From Alkalihalobacillus trypoxylicola (GTDB lineage Bacteria; Bacillota; Bacilli; Bacillales; Bacillaceae_D), in contig NZ_LTAO01000012.1 of the NCBI RefSeq assembly GCF_001590785.1, positions 703,630 to 767,629 on the forward strand: a DNA stretch of 64,000 nt. Direction: 5' to 3'. The position numbers and the translations under genes are program-made. The notes beneath the pieces were generated by a model that searched no databases, had not been told where the DNA came from, and was given only the letters and a program-made list of their open reading frames with translations. Shown piece by piece: positions 43,699 through 52,992 of this stretch (position 1 is the stretch's first letter; each line of letters begins with the position of its first letter).

Positions 43699-44892
43699 TT
43701 GCTAACGGCGTATTTACCTAATGAAACAAAAATATCAATGCTCGATCAATGGAAGCTGAAGGAGCTCCAAGCTTTAAGAGGAAGGGTAGACTTCACCTGT
43801 CCTATATGTCGAAAAACAGTCATATTAAAGCTGGGAAGTAAAAAAATATGGCATTTTGCTCATAAAAAAGAGGAAAATTGTAAATTACACCTAGAAAGCG
43901 AATCAAATTATCATTTACAAGGGAAGATAGATATTTATCATTGGTTAAAAAATCAGGGATATCAGGCAGCGCTAGAAGTTTACCTGCCCATTATAAACCA
44001 AAGACCGGATATTTTATTAAAAAAAGATTCTAAACTTTTTGCGATTGAGTTTCAATGTTCGTCCGTACCATTAGCTAATATTCAAAAAAGAAATAGGGGC
44101 TATAAGCAAATAGGAATAACTCCAATTTGGATACTTGGCGCCAACCGATTAAGAAGGAAAACGTCTGATACTTATCATGTTGAGTCAATAGAATGGGAAA
44201 TGATGATAGAATCAGGAATAAAGTTACAATTAATTTATTATTGTCCAGAAGCTAAGAAGTGGGCATTACTGCAAAACATCATATCTTATTCCTCAAAAAA
44301 AGCTTTAGCTAATTTGAAAGTCTACCCCTACAAAGAAGTGACCTACTCCCTTTTATTTCAATCACCTATATCTCAAGTTCCACTAAAAAATTGGTTAACC
44401 ATTAGAAAACAATGGCGTAAACACTTACCATTAAATCAACGAAACCTACTTATGAAAAATTATTACCACCTATTATATCAAAGAAAAGTTCCCCTCTCCT
44501 TATTTCCACTGGAAGCTGGATGGCCGACTCCTTATCATTATCAATTAGAATGTTCACCCCTCATTTGGCAAACTTTTTTTCTGTTAAATTGCCTTGAGTA
44601 TCAACCTCTGTTTAAATCTATATCGTTTACTTTTTTTTACCAATGGTTGTTAACCTTTATTCATTCCAATCGTCTTTTGATCAGGTTTGAAGAGAAGCCA
44701 CTAATTAAAAAGATGTTAATTTTTTATTTGGACTGGCTTTGTGAGGTAGGATTATTGAGTAAAGAAAGTGATTTTGGTAAAATTTATACAAAGCTCAAGC
44801 CGATTACAATCCCTTCAAGCCTTGAAGAGGCGATACAATATGATGCTAAATGTCTCCCTTTATTTATAAATACCTTCAGGAGAATTAATTAA
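43699..44892 (+). CDS. coiA: Competence protein CoiA
   Basis: 397 residues from TTG 43699, which has GGGAGG ten bases upstream and gives the family-like start LTAYLPNETKISMLD; ATG 43681 is the alternative. The N-terminal metal-binding part is FTCPICRKTVILKLG and IWHFAHKKEENC. A nuclease-like core follows (QRPDILLKKDSKLFAIEFQC) and then a helical C-terminal half. CoiA is needed in transformation after DNA uptake. It follows mecA and precedes pepF, as in B. subtilis. Confidence 0.9.
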   Translation: MLTAYLPNETKISMLDQWKLKELQALRGRVDFTCPICRKTVILKLGSKKIWHFAHKKEENCKLHLESESNYHLQGKIDIYHWLKNQGYQAALEVYLPIINQRPDILLKKDSKLFAIEFQCSSVPLANIQKRNRGYKQIGITPIWILGANRLRRKTSDTYHVESIEWEMMIESGIKLQLIYYCPEAKKWALLQNIISYSSKKALANLKVYPYKEVTYSLLFQSPISQVPLKNWLTIRKQWRKHLPLNQRNLLMKNYYHLLYQRKVPLSLFPLEAGWPTPYHYQLECSPLIWQTFFLLNCLEYQPLFKSISFTFFYQWLLTFIHSNRLLIRFEEKPLIKKMLIFYLDWLCEVGLLSKESDFGKIYTKLKPITIPSSLEEAIQYDAKCLPLFINTFRRIN

Positions 44893-44994
44893 AATGTAAT
44901 AAAGGACTTTAGCTATTATAATCGAATGTCTATAGTAGAGCTTTTTTTAGTATATTGGAACATCAAATATAATGTACTGGTGGAGGTGCCGATT

Positions 44995-46797
44995 ATGGCA
45001 AAAGTATTACCTAAAAGACAAGATATACCCGTTGAGAAAACATGGGATTTAGAAGACATTTTTGAAACCGATGAATTATGGGAGCAGGAATATCAAGAAA
45101 TCAAAGAGAAAATGCCCGAACTACAACAATATAAGGGAAAATTATCACAATCTGCCCAAGTTTTATATGAAGCACTAGAAGCTGAACATCAATTATCGGA
45201 AAAGCTAGGGAAACTGTATACATATGCGCACATGCGCTATGATCAAGATACAACTAACTCTTTTTATCAGGGTTTAGATGACCGTGTCAAATCCTTAGCT
45301 GCTCAATTCGGGCAAATTGTGTCTTATATTGTGCCAGAATTGCTCTCAATTGAAGAAGAAAAGCTTGAACGTTTTATCCAAGAACATGAAGGCTTAAGCT
45401 TATATAAGCAAATGCTGGATGAATTAAATGAACAAAGAGCTCACGTGTTATCGGAGGCAGAAGAAGCTCTTCTAGCCCAAGCAAGTGAGGTTACAAGTAG
45501 TGCAAGCAATACCTTTGGAATGTTAAATAACGCTGATCTAAAATTTCCTGTGATTAAAGATGAGAATGGGGAAGATGTACAAATTACTCATGGACGTTAT
45601 ATTCGTTTCTTAGAGAGTAGCGACCGCAATGTACGAAAGGAAGCGTTTCAATCCGTTTATAAAACATATGGCTCTTATCAAAATACGTTTGCTTCTACAT
45701 TAAGCGGTCAAGTAAAACGAAACACCTTTTATTCAAAGGTTAGGAAGTATGAATCGGCTAGACAGGCAGCTTTGAGCAAAAATCATATTCCAGAAGTAGT
45801 TTATGATCAGTTAGTTGAAACGATTAATGAGCATCTTCATCTATTGCATCGATATGTAAAATTAAGAAAAAAAGTATTAGGTCTCGATGAGTTGCACGTC
45901 TATGATCTTTACACACCTTTAATAAAAGATGTGAAAATGGAGATCCCTTATGAAGAAGCCCAACAATTAGTATTAAAAGGAGTGGAGCCTCTTGGAGAAG
46001 AGTATGTCTCCGTATTAAAAGATGGCTTTTCAAAAAGATGGGTAGATGTGGAAGAAAATGAAGGGAAAAGAAGTGGTGCTTACTCATCTGGAGCTTATGG
46101 TACGATGCCATATATCTTAATGAATTGGCAGAATAACATAGACAACACTTTTACATTGGCTCATGAATTTGGCCACAGTCTGCACAGTTATTATACACGT
46201 AATCATCAGCCGTATGTTTATGGAAATTACACTATTTTTGTTGCAGAAGTAGCTTCAACTTTGAACGAAGCACTTCTAAATGATTACCTAGTTAAGAATA
46301 CAAAGGATGAAAAACAAAAACTCTATTTATTAAATCATTTCTTAGAAGGTTTTAGAGGAACAGTCTTTAGACAAACGATGTTTGCTGAGTTTGAACAACT
46401 TATCCATGAGAAGTCAGCCAGTGGAGAGGCTCTTACACCTGACCTTCTTACAAGTCTTTATTATGATTTAAATAAAAAGTATTTTGGAGATGACATTGAA
46501 ATGGATCAAGAGATTGGTCTAGAATGGGCTAGAATTCCTCATTTTTATTACAATTTTTATGTTTATCAGTATGCAACTGGCTATAGTGCAGCGACTGCAT
46601 TATCTAAACAAATTTTAGAAGAGGGTCAGCCAGCAGTAGATAGATACCTTGATTTCCTTAAAGCTGGAAGCTCACAATCTCCAATTGAGGTACTAAAGAA
46701 AGCAGGAGTTGATATGACTTCATCTGAGCCAATTAAGCAAGCTCTAAAAGTATTTGAAGAAGCATTAAATGAAATGGAACAATTAATTGGAGAGTAA
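44995..46797 (+). CDS. pepF: Oligoendopeptidase F
   Basis: Peptidase M3B, 600 residues from ATG 44995 (TGGAGGTG upstream); a long upstream in-frame extension is not coding-like. The zinc motif HEFGH is in TLAHEFGHSLHS near residue 390, with the second Glu in FVAEVASTLNEALLN. It cleaves short peptides in the cytoplasm. It lies 102 bases after coiA and is probably transcribed with it. Confidence 0.95.
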   Translation: MAKVLPKRQDIPVEKTWDLEDIFETDELWEQEYQEIKEKMPELQQYKGKLSQSAQVLYEALEAEHQLSEKLGKLYTYAHMRYDQDTTNSFYQGLDDRVKSLAAQFGQIVSYIVPELLSIEEEKLERFIQEHEGLSLYKQMLDELNEQRAHVLSEAEEALLAQASEVTSSASNTFGMLNNADLKFPVIKDENGEDVQITHGRYIRFLESSDRNVRKEAFQSVYKTYGSYQNTFASTLSGQVKRNTFYSKVRKYESARQAALSKNHIPEVVYDQLVETINEHLHLLHRYVKLRKKVLGLDELHVYDLYTPLIKDVKMEIPYEEAQQLVLKGVEPLGEEYVSVLKDGFSKRWVDVEENEGKRSGAYSSGAYGTMPYILMNWQNNIDNTFTLAHEFGHSLHSYYTRNHQPYVYGNYTIFVAEVASTLNEALLNDYLVKNTKDEKQKLYLLNHFLEGFRGTVFRQTMFAEFEQLIHEKSASGEALTPDLLTSLYYDLNKKYFGDDIEMDQEIGLEWARIPHFYYNFYVYQYATGYSAATALSKQILEEGQPAVDRYLDFLKAGSSQSPIEVLKKAGVDMTSSEPIKQALKVFEEALNEMEQLIGE

Positions 46798-46880
46798 ATA
46801 ATCAGGGACAAGAGCTGAGTTTAGATGAGCTCTTGTAGCGAAGCTTGAAATGCTGTGTCATGAATGCATGAACAAATAAC

Positions 46881-46921
46881 CTACAGGGCCTACCTTCTTA
46901 TAAAAAAAGGTAGGTCCTGTT
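46881..46921. terminator. Hairpin of the AGGTAGGTCCTG type
   Basis: ACAGGGCCTACCTTC pairs imperfectly with AAGGTAGGTCCTGT and a T-run follows. It closely resembles the hairpins at 54053 and 6. Confidence 0.7.
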
Positions 46922-46968
46922 TCATTTTTTGTAGATTCTCTAAAAAATACGGTAATGTAGCACATACA

Positions 46969-47080
46969 GCAGATACAAGGTGCGAAGTTTCCATGTATGA
47001 AGTTGGCCAAGCCGTAATTCGGCGCCATCTCATCGGGTTCTGAGTGTCATAGGAGAGCGAACAGCAGGAGAGCCTAAAAC
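46969..47080. repeat. Degenerate second intergenic repeat (copy 2)
   Basis: GCAGATACAAGGTGCGAAG, then GAAGTTGGCCA and GAGCGAACAGCAGGAGA recall in order the block at 4567-4690. It is non-coding and eroded. Confidence 0.4.
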
Positions 47081-47121
47081 GGTTGAGTTTCTTATTCATA
47101 CCCATTATCTCAGCTTCTTTT

Positions 47122-47298
47122 TTAAAAGCCTTTAAATTTTCTTTTCGTAGGTGAAAGTGGTGAAAGTGAGAAAAAAATAGAGAAAAACAGTAAAGGAAAA
47201 GCAAGCCATTTGGGGAAGATATGCAAGAAAGATAATAGAACTAAATAAAAGCTGAATATAATGGCTATACAAGCAGTCATATTTTTCAATAGCTTCAT
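47122..47298 (-). CDS. Small membrane protein
   Basis: 58 residues from ATG 47298, with AGGAGTGAC upstream. Two hydrophobic segments, TACIAIIFSFYLVLLSFLHI and WLAFPLLFFSIFFSL, then a basic tail (PTKRKFKGF). It is in a different frame from a longer open frame at 47132-47332 and is preferred because of its ribosome site and composition. It lies between pepF and spxH in an otherwise gene-free 700 bases. Function unknown. Confidence 0.55.
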   Translation of the reverse strand: MKLLKNMTACIAIIFSFYLVLLSFLHIFPKWLAFPLLFFSIFFSLSPLSPTKRKFKGF

Positions 47299-47483
47299 TA
47301 GATGTCACTCCTAATATTAAAAAAGGCTTCATCTAATTCTATGCATTTTACCAAACTTTTAAGACAACTTTACCACAGATATGACGAAAAACTGAACGTT
47401 AAAGAGATAGCATTGTCACATGAAGAAGGATTTGATATTCTAATAATGTGAAGCACATCACATTCTCTCCCCCATAGAGAATA

Positions 47484-47512
47484 AAAGAGCGAACCGATTC
47501 GGTTCGCTCTTT
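47484..47512 (-). terminator. Terminator of spxH
   Basis: AAAGAGCGAACC and GGTTCGCTCTTT form a perfect stem around GATTC, next to the spxH stop codon. Confidence 0.85.
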
Positions 47513-47514
47513 AT

Positions 47515-48405
47515 TTATGAGTCAGTAGGAATATATCGCCAAAACATCCCATGTTTAACGGAGACCTTTTCTACTTTTTGTTGTAGGACAAGTTGCTTTA
47601 ATGTTTTTTCTACTTCATCTGTTGTTAAATCGAAAACAACGGCAATTTCCACGGTTGCTACAAATTCATATTTTTGTATGAACTGTTCAATGGACATCTT
47701 CGGTGCCTTTTTAGGAATAAAACCAAGCATTTCGGTTAATATTTGTACATAAATATCATAAGCATAGCTACCTGAAATTTTAATTCCATCCTCTTCGACA
47801 TTGTCATTAAAGAATACAAAGGTTGGAGTACTATCAACATTCATTTCGCTAGTGGAGATCATATCACAGCTCAATGCCTGTTTAGCACTATCAGAATATA
47901 AATCTTTAATAAATTCCTCTACATCTAAATCAGCATCTTGACTGCATTCCTTTAAAATGTAGCTATTAGTGACATCCTTCTTTTCAAGAAAAAGCTTCTC
48001 TCTCAGCTTTCTTAAAAATTTCGCCCCTGCCTGCGGCCCTTGTAGCTCAGCTGCTTTTATTGCAAGTGAAGCTAGATAGGGAGAATCCCATTGATTCTGC
48101 TCTAACCAAAAATCACCATCACAGCACATCCCTGATTTCGAAGCAACCATATTCCAAAAATTTGATAATTGGGCTTTTCGTTCTTGGACTTTTTTCGGAT
48201 CTTGACAGCTATTCCAAGCTTTTATACCACCAGCCAATAAAATTCGAATTCGAAAGTATGGTCCATATTCAATCTTTAATTTTTTTATAATCGGCTCAAA
48301 AGACCAGCATTCAGGACATAAAGGGTCAATAAAAGCATAAATTTCTATAGGCTTTGTTGAATGATTGGAAGAAGATTCAGTTGGATCAAGACCACAAACG
48401 CCCAT
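47515..48405 (-). CDS. spxH: ClpXP adaptor protein SpxH (YjbH)
   Basis: 296 residues. A DsbA-like thioredoxin fold with PIEIYAFIDPLCPECWSFEP, where CPEC is the CxxC. Adaptor-type segments follow (IRILLAGGIKAWN, STPTFVFFNDN with the cis-Pro). SpxH delivers Spx to ClpXP and releases it under disulfide stress. It is the partner of spx at 41396. The order with the haemoglobin gene upstream matches yjbH-yjbI. The ATG has only a weak site, so the exact start is less certain. Confidence 0.92.
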   Translation of the reverse strand: MGVCGLDPTESSSNHSTKPIEIYAFIDPLCPECWSFEPIIKKLKIEYGPYFRIRILLAGGIKAWNSCQDPKKVQERKAQLSNFWNMVASKSGMCCDGDFWLEQNQWDSPYLASLAIKAAELQGPQAGAKFLRKLREKLFLEKKDVTNSYILKECSQDADLDVEEFIKDLYSDSAKQALSCDMISTSEMNVDSTPTFVFFNDNVEEDGIKISGSYAYDIYVQILTEMLGFIPKKAPKMSIEQFIQKYEFVATVEIAVVFDLTTDEVEKTLKQLVLQQKVEKVSVKHGMFWRYIPTDS

Positions 48406-48462
48406 TATGTTATTGCATGTTTGATTTTTTTAGGATTCAATGGTCATTCTCCTTTCTATCCT

Positions 48463-48846
48463 TTATGCTTGATGGTTTACCATATGATGAGCTGTCATGG
48501 TAAGGCGATTTAGCATATACTCGCGAATATTTTTTTCAATTTGACAATCATCCATTGCCTTCTTCATGCAATCAAGCCATGCCTCTGCTTGAACTGAAGT
48601 AATGACAAAAGGCATATGCCTTGCTCTTAACATAGGATGACCATGTTCATTAGTATATAGTGAAGGTCCACCTAGAAATTGTGTTAAAAATTGAATTTGT
48701 TTTCTTTTTGTTTCCGATAAATCATCTGGAAATAAAGGAGCTAAATCAGGATGCTGGGAGACATAGCCGTAGAACGTATGAACGAGCTTCGATAATACGG
48801 CTTCACCTCCAAGCGCTTCGTATGGAATTTCAACCCTATCTGACAT
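48463..48846 (-). CDS. yjbI: Group II truncated haemoglobin (YjbI)
   Basis: 127 residues from ATG 48846, behind TAGGAGGAA; an upstream in-frame start adds 16 hydrophobic residues without a site. Trunc-HbO type: YEALGGEAVLSKLVHTFYGYV, LFPDDLSETKRKQIQFLTQF, GGPSLYTNEHGHPMLRARHMPF (as adjacent motifs) with the proximal His, and the distal pocket Trp and Tyr. Functionally tied to SpxH in bacilli (adjacent genes), possibly oxygen or NO chemistry. Cytoplasmic. Confidence 0.93.
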   Translation of the reverse strand: MSDRVEIPYEALGGEAVLSKLVHTFYGYVSQHPDLAPLFPDDLSETKRKQIQFLTQFLGGPSLYTNEHGHPMLRARHMPFVITSVQAEAWLDCMKKAMDDCQIEKNIREYMLNRLTMTAHHMVNHQA

Positions 48847-49004
48847 GGGAATTCCTCCTATAAAAACAATATAAAGTATCAAGAATGGGAGCATTGTTAT
48901 TTTACATGAGATTTACTAAACTGTCCCATAATTTGCTTTGTTCTAATACACATTGTAGCAATTGAATGTTCATACGGCAAATAATCAAGCTTTGAACACA
49001 AAAA

Positions 49005-49033
49005 TAAGACAAGAATATTTCATTCTTGTCTTA
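49005..49033 (-). terminator. Terminator overlapping the lytic transglycosylase stop codon
   Basis: TAAGACAAGAAT and ATTCTTGTCTTA form a perfect 12-bp stem; the hairpin contains the stop codon of the 49031 gene. Confidence 0.7.
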
Positions 49034-49720
49034 GGATAAATAGGTGTTCATAACCTTTGGCACATAATTTTGTGTTTCTTTAAAAGGAGGAATTCCTCCG
49101 TATTTATCGACATTTCCTGGACCTGCATTATAAGCCGCTAAAGCTAACTCAGGGTTTTCGTTATAGCGATTTAACATATTTCTTAAATATTTGGCTCCGC
49201 CCTCAATATTTTGTTTTGGATCAAAAATATTCGTTACTCCAAGGCTTCTAGCTGTTGCTGGCATTAGTTGCATTAATCCTGAAGCACCTGCATGACTTTG
49301 TGCATTTGGGTTAAAGTTAGATTCGTGTTTTATGACAGCATAAAGTAGTTTAGGTGGTAGCTTATATTTTTGAGCAGCTTCATTTATAAGCTGCTGATAT
49401 TGATTAGAAGGTGCAGCTTGATTCGAAGTGCTTTGGTTTAGTGAGGCTTGAGGTTGACTTACTGTGTTTGTGATAGAACCAAATTCATTCGTTTTATCAA
49501 ACCAAAATGGCATCATCGCTTGAGATGAATGGAAGGAATTTAAAAATAAAGATTCGCTTTGATCCATCAGCGGTGATTGAACATGAAGGGCTTCTGATAA
49601 AAACGTTTGAAACCTTTTAGCGTCAACACCTTCTGAGCTGTAGCGTTGTTGCTCTTGAACTTTTTGTATTAAATTAATCGTATGCTGACTATTATTTGTA
49701 GAAAAAATCGAATGATTCAT
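49031..49720 (-). CDS. yjbJ: Lytic transglycosylase (SLT domain, YjbJ/CwlQ-like)
   Basis: 229 residues from ATG 49720 (GGAGAG upstream). There is no classic signal peptide. A Gln/Ser/Asn-rich region of about 110 residues precedes the SLT domain: PPKLLYAVIKHESNFNPNAQ with the catalytic Glu, GASGLMQLMPATARSLGV, GGAKYLRNML and LALAAYNAGPGNVDKYGG. It cleaves the peptidoglycan glycan strand. In B. subtilis YjbJ/CwlQ has both transglycosylase and muramidase activity. Position after yjbI agrees with synteny. Confidence 0.9.
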   Translation of the reverse strand: MNHSIFSTNNSQHTINLIQKVQEQQRYSSEGVDAKRFQTFLSEALHVQSPLMDQSESLFLNSFHSSQAMMPFWFDKTNEFGSITNTVSQPQASLNQSTSNQAAPSNQYQQLINEAAQKYKLPPKLLYAVIKHESNFNPNAQSHAGASGLMQLMPATARSLGVTNIFDPKQNIEGGAKYLRNMLNRYNENPELALAAYNAGPGNVDKYGGIPPFKETQNYVPKVMNTYLS

Positions 49721-49840
49721 TTTGTTCACTCTCCAACAGTATGCTTATAGTTAAATCGTATCAGATAATGGACGACTTAAATATCAGACTTTTATACTAA
49801 GATGTGACAAGAACTATGAGGTTTGGCTGTAATAGGTTTC

Positions 49841-50368
49841 TCATTTTAAGTCAGATAAAAGCATCCCAAAAACAATACTATCTGTCCATTCATTTTTGCT
49901 CCAATAATCTTGAACAAAATAAGCTTCCTGTCTCATACCGATGCGTTCACAAACCTTTTTAGAAGCGGTATTTCTAGCGTCTAGGGTTGCTTGAATACGG
50001 TGTAATTGAAAATCGGCAAATAATTGGTTTGCTAAACCATTCATGGCTTCTGTTGCATACCCTTTTCCATTTTCATCTTTGGAAAAACAATACCCAACTT
50101 CAACGGTATCCTTCATAGAAGTATACCAAATCGATAAATCCCCGATTGTTTTTGAAGAGGAGGTTACTACCGCCAAGCTTAATGCATTATTTTTACTTAA
50201 TGTGCTATTTTCAAGCTTTTTCTCAAATTCCATCTCTTTATTTTCGCTGGTCCAATGCTCATGTAAAAGATATTTACATGTAAGCTCGTCTTTGTAAATA
50301 GTATAAACATCTTCAATATCTTGCTTTAGAAACGGTCTTACTGTTAATCTTTCAGTCGTAAAATTCAT
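49841..50368 (-). CDS. GNAT N-acetyltransferase (RimJ/RimL type)
   Basis: 175 residues, ATG behind AAAGGAG. Acetyltransf_3 type: FTTERLTVRPFLKQDIED, VGYCFSKDENGKGYATEAM with the acetyl-CoA loop, and RIQATLDARNTASKKVCERI. It is absent from the B. subtilis yjb block, so it appears to be an insertion here. The substrate is unknown (ribosomal protein N-terminus or small molecule). Confidence 0.86.
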   Translation of the reverse strand: MNFTTERLTVRPFLKQDIEDVYTIYKDELTCKYLLHEHWTSENKEMEFEKKLENSTLSKNNALSLAVVTSSSKTIGDLSIWYTSMKDTVEVGYCFSKDENGKGYATEAMNGLANQLFADFQLHRIQATLDARNTASKKVCERIGMRQEAYFVQDYWSKNEWTDSIVFGMLLSDLK

Positions 50369-50388
50369 AGTTTCTCCTTTTATTGATT

Positions 50389-50976
50389 TTATAGAGTCTT
50401 ACTTTTTTGTACTTGCTCATAAAATCGTTGTATTTTGTTTTTAGTTTTAAGAGGTTTGAGGCCAATAGAGTGTAGTAGGTTTTCTAGAGTATGAATGGCG
50501 TGTTCTCTTGAATAACCTTCGAATTCTATTTCATAATCTTCCACACCAGCATAAATACTTTTATCAAAACATAAAAGTCCTTGATTATAGGATAATTCTG
50601 CTCGATAGGTTTTTAACATTCCTAAATAATGAAAATGCCAAGTATCAGTTGATAGTTTATTCAACTGTTCTAGTACTTTTCCTTGAGGTAGCTTTCCTTC
50701 TTTTTTTAGCTCGTTAAATTGAGGTAGGTTCAAAGGTTGATGAGTTTCTAATAGTCCATCTGGGTGTGGCTGTTTTAAAGTTAATTGATAGGTATCATTT
50801 TTTAATCGCACTCTTAATGCTGTATGATGATTTTTTAAAATCATACCGCTTGTGTCAAAATAATGGTTTTCCTGTAAAATAAAATCTTTATTAGAAAGCT
50901 GCCATTTTTCTACTAGTATTTCAAAGCCATCTTTACTAAGAAGCGATTTTTCTTCAATCTCAATTTCTTCTGTCAT
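50389..50976 (-). CDS. yjbK: CYTH domain protein (YjbK-like)
   Basis: 195 residues. The N-terminal ExExK-like signature is TEEIEIEEKSLL, with alternating charged strands typical of the CYTH triphosphate tunnel fold (HTALRVRLKNDTYQLTLKQP, AELSYNQGLLCFDKSIYAG, YEIEFEGYSREHA). The family binds triphosphates with metal. In B. subtilis it precedes yjbL-yjbM, but on the other strand, as here. Confidence 0.88.
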   Translation of the reverse strand: MTEEIEIEEKSLLSKDGFEILVEKWQLSNKDFILQENHYFDTSGMILKNHHTALRVRLKNDTYQLTLKQPHPDGLLETHQPLNLPQFNELKKEGKLPQGKVLEQLNKLSTDTWHFHYLGMLKTYRAELSYNQGLLCFDKSIYAGVEDYEIEFEGYSREHAIHTLENLLHSIGLKPLKTKNKIQRFYEQVQKSKTL

Positions 50977-51136
50977 AAGGAACCACTTCCCTCTATTTTT
51001 TCTTTATAATATCACACATTGCCTTAATCCTCTCAATCAATAGAATAGAAGTAGACAATCGTATAAGAAGCATGGAAAATATGATAAAATAAAGCGGAGA
51101 TATTAGGTAGGCATGGAGAGGTTGTGAAAAGGATAG

Positions 51137-51514
51137 ATGAGTAAATTAATCGTCAATCAAATAAAAAAACAGGATAACAAAGCCATTTTAATTTTAGAAC
51201 ACGAAGTTGAGGAGGCTATTGCAATCCATTTAAAAGATGGTGAAAGGATGTTAGTTGATTCTGATAATCAAGCTTTTATTTATATCCTTGAAGATACTGA
51301 ACAGTACTTTTACCTAGTATTACAACATGATTTATGGTTAGATTTAGCCAATATACTGAAAGAAAAAACAGCTGTACACATTCAATTAAATGAACAAATC
51401 ATGATTGAATTAAAACAAATTCATCATGAATTCGAATTTTTATTAGATAATATTAAGGGGAATGGAAATTACGCCATTGAATTTGAACAAAACGTTGTAA
51501 AAAGCTTTACATAA
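51137..51514 (+). CDS. yjbL: YjbL-like protein
   Basis: 125 residues. A mixed alpha/beta protein with SKLIVNQIKKQDNKAILILE, ILEDTEQYFYLVLQHDLW and VHIQLNEQIMIELKQIHHEF, matching the conserved Bacillus YjbL family (UPF0738-type). Function unknown. First gene of the yjbL-yjbM-nadK-rluD transcription unit. Confidence 0.8.
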   Translation: MSKLIVNQIKKQDNKAILILEHEVEEAIAIHLKDGERMLVDSDNQAFIYILEDTEQYFYLVLQHDLWLDLANILKEKTAVHIQLNEQIMIELKQIHHEFEFLLDNIKGNGNYAIEFEQNVVKSFT

Positions 51515-51549
51515 AATCGAGCTATGTTAGTTAAATGGATGGTGGTTGA

Positions 51550-52188
51550 ATGAGAAAGTGGGAAATGCTATTAACACCGTATAAACAAGCCGTTGATGAA
51601 TTAAAAGTAAAACTAAGAGGAATTAGAGAACAATATCAAAAGTCATCTTAGCATACACCGATTGAATTTGTTACGGGAAGAGTTAAACCTATTTCAAGCA
51701 TTATTGATAAAGCTAATAGAAAAAATATTCCTCTTGGTGAATTAGAGGAAAAGCTTCAGGATATAGCAGGAGTAAGAATTGTCACACAATTTGTTGAAGA
51801 TATTGAAACAGTTGTGGAATTGATTCGAAAACGCAAGGATTTTGAAATTGTTGAAGAGCGTGACTATATTGATCACAAGAAACCTAGTGGATATCGCTCT
51901 TATCACATGCTATTGAATTATCCTGTTCAGATGATTACAGGAGAGAAGAAGATTTTAGTAGAGCTTCAAATCAGAACGATGGCCATGAACTTTTGGGCTA
52001 CGATTGAGCATTCATTACGTTATAAATATAGCGGAGAAATACCTGAGAATATTAAAATGAGATTACAAAGAGCCTCTGAGGCGGCGTTTTTATTAGATGA
52101 GGAAATGTCTATTATTCGTGATGAGGTAAGAGAAGCACAAAAAATCATTTCTGAAAAACAAGAGCAAAGTCGTAAAGAACAACTATAA
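51550..52188 (+). pseudogene. yjbM: Small alarmone synthetase (GTP pyrophosphokinase, YjbM/RelQ) with a premature amber stop
   Basis: The frame from ATG 51550 runs without other breaks to 52188 (213 codons including the terminal stop). It encodes a complete RelQ/SAS1 protein, except that codon 34 is TAG (51649-51651), between KSS and HTPIEFVTGRVKP. All later motifs are intact: LQDIAGVRIVTQF, HKKPSGYRSYHML, VELQIRTMAMNFWATIEHSL and YKYSG. The enzyme makes (p)ppGpp from ATP and GDP/GTP. Reinitiation at GTG 51814 would lose the TGR and DIAG regions. It may be a pseudogene, a sequencing error or a readthrough case. The well kept remainder suggests the change is recent. Confidence 0.88.
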
Positions 52189-52200
52189 AGGAGGAAGTAA

Positions 52201-52992
52201 ATGAAGGTAACCGTTACTTCTCGTGGAGACGACGTTTCCAATACTTTAAAGCGACAAATCGAACAATATTTATTAGATTTTGGTTTATATATAAATGAAG
52301 AGGAGCCTGATTTAGTCATTACAGTGGGGGGGGATGGCACTTTATTACAAGCATTTCATGATTATAGCCACCGTTTAGAATATACAGCATTTGTAGGTAT
52401 ACATACTGGACATCTCGGCTTCTATGCAGATTGGATCCCAGAAGAGGTCGAAAAGCTAGTGATTCACATAGCTAAAACCCCTTATCATGTTGTGGAGTAC
52501 CCTTTACTTGAAGTAATGATACAAACAGCTGAAGAGAAAGAATATAGACATCTTGCCCTAAATGAATGCACCGTAAAAAGTATTGAAGGCTCCCTTGTCA
52601 GTAGTGTAGATATTAAAGGAGATACTTTTGAAATTTTCCGTGGAGACGGTCTATGTATATCGACTCCATCAGGAAGTACCGCTTATAATAAAGCGTTAGG
52701 AGGAGCGATTTTGCATCCTTCATTAGCCTCCATTCAGATAGCTGAAATGGCTTCGATTAACAATCGTGTTTATCGTACAGTAGGTTCTCCACTTGTATTA
52801 CCGCAGCATCACACATGTTTGTTAAAGCCATTAAATGATGTGGCTGTTCAAGTGTCTATTGATCATTTTACGCCTGCTTTTAATCAAATTAAATCGATTC
52901 AATGTCGTGTGGCTGACGAAAAAATTCGATTTGCACGCTTTCGACCTTTCCCATTTTGGAAGCGAGTAAAGGAGTCATTTATTGGTGAATGA
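52201..52992 (+). CDS. nadK: NAD kinase
   Basis: 263 residues, ATG behind AAAGGAGG. Phosphorylates NAD to NADP. The GGDG signature is in [16 protein letters not shown], and NECTV and [14 protein letters not shown] are the conserved NAD-kinase motifs. It lies 12 bases after the yjbM frame and overlaps the pseudouridine synthase gene by 11 bases, so the genes are co-transcribed. Confidence 0.94.
   Translation: MKVTVTSRGDDVSNTLKRQIEQYLLDFGLYINEEEPDLVITVGGDGTLLQAFHDYSHRLEYTAFVGIHTGHLGFYADWIPEEVEKLVIHIAKTPYHVVEYPLLEVMIQTAEEKEYRHLALNECTVKSIEGSLVSSVDIKGDTFEIFRGDGLCISTPSGSTAYNKALGGAILHPSLASIQIAEMASINNRVYRTVGSPLVLPQHHTCLLKPLNDVAVQVSIDHFTPAFNQIKSIQCRVADEKIRFARFRPFPFWKRVKESFIGE

Noticed and set aside
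47132..47332. 66-codon minus-strand frame next to spxH
   Set aside because: A different frame (47122-47298) over the same DNA has a ribosome site and membrane-protein composition.
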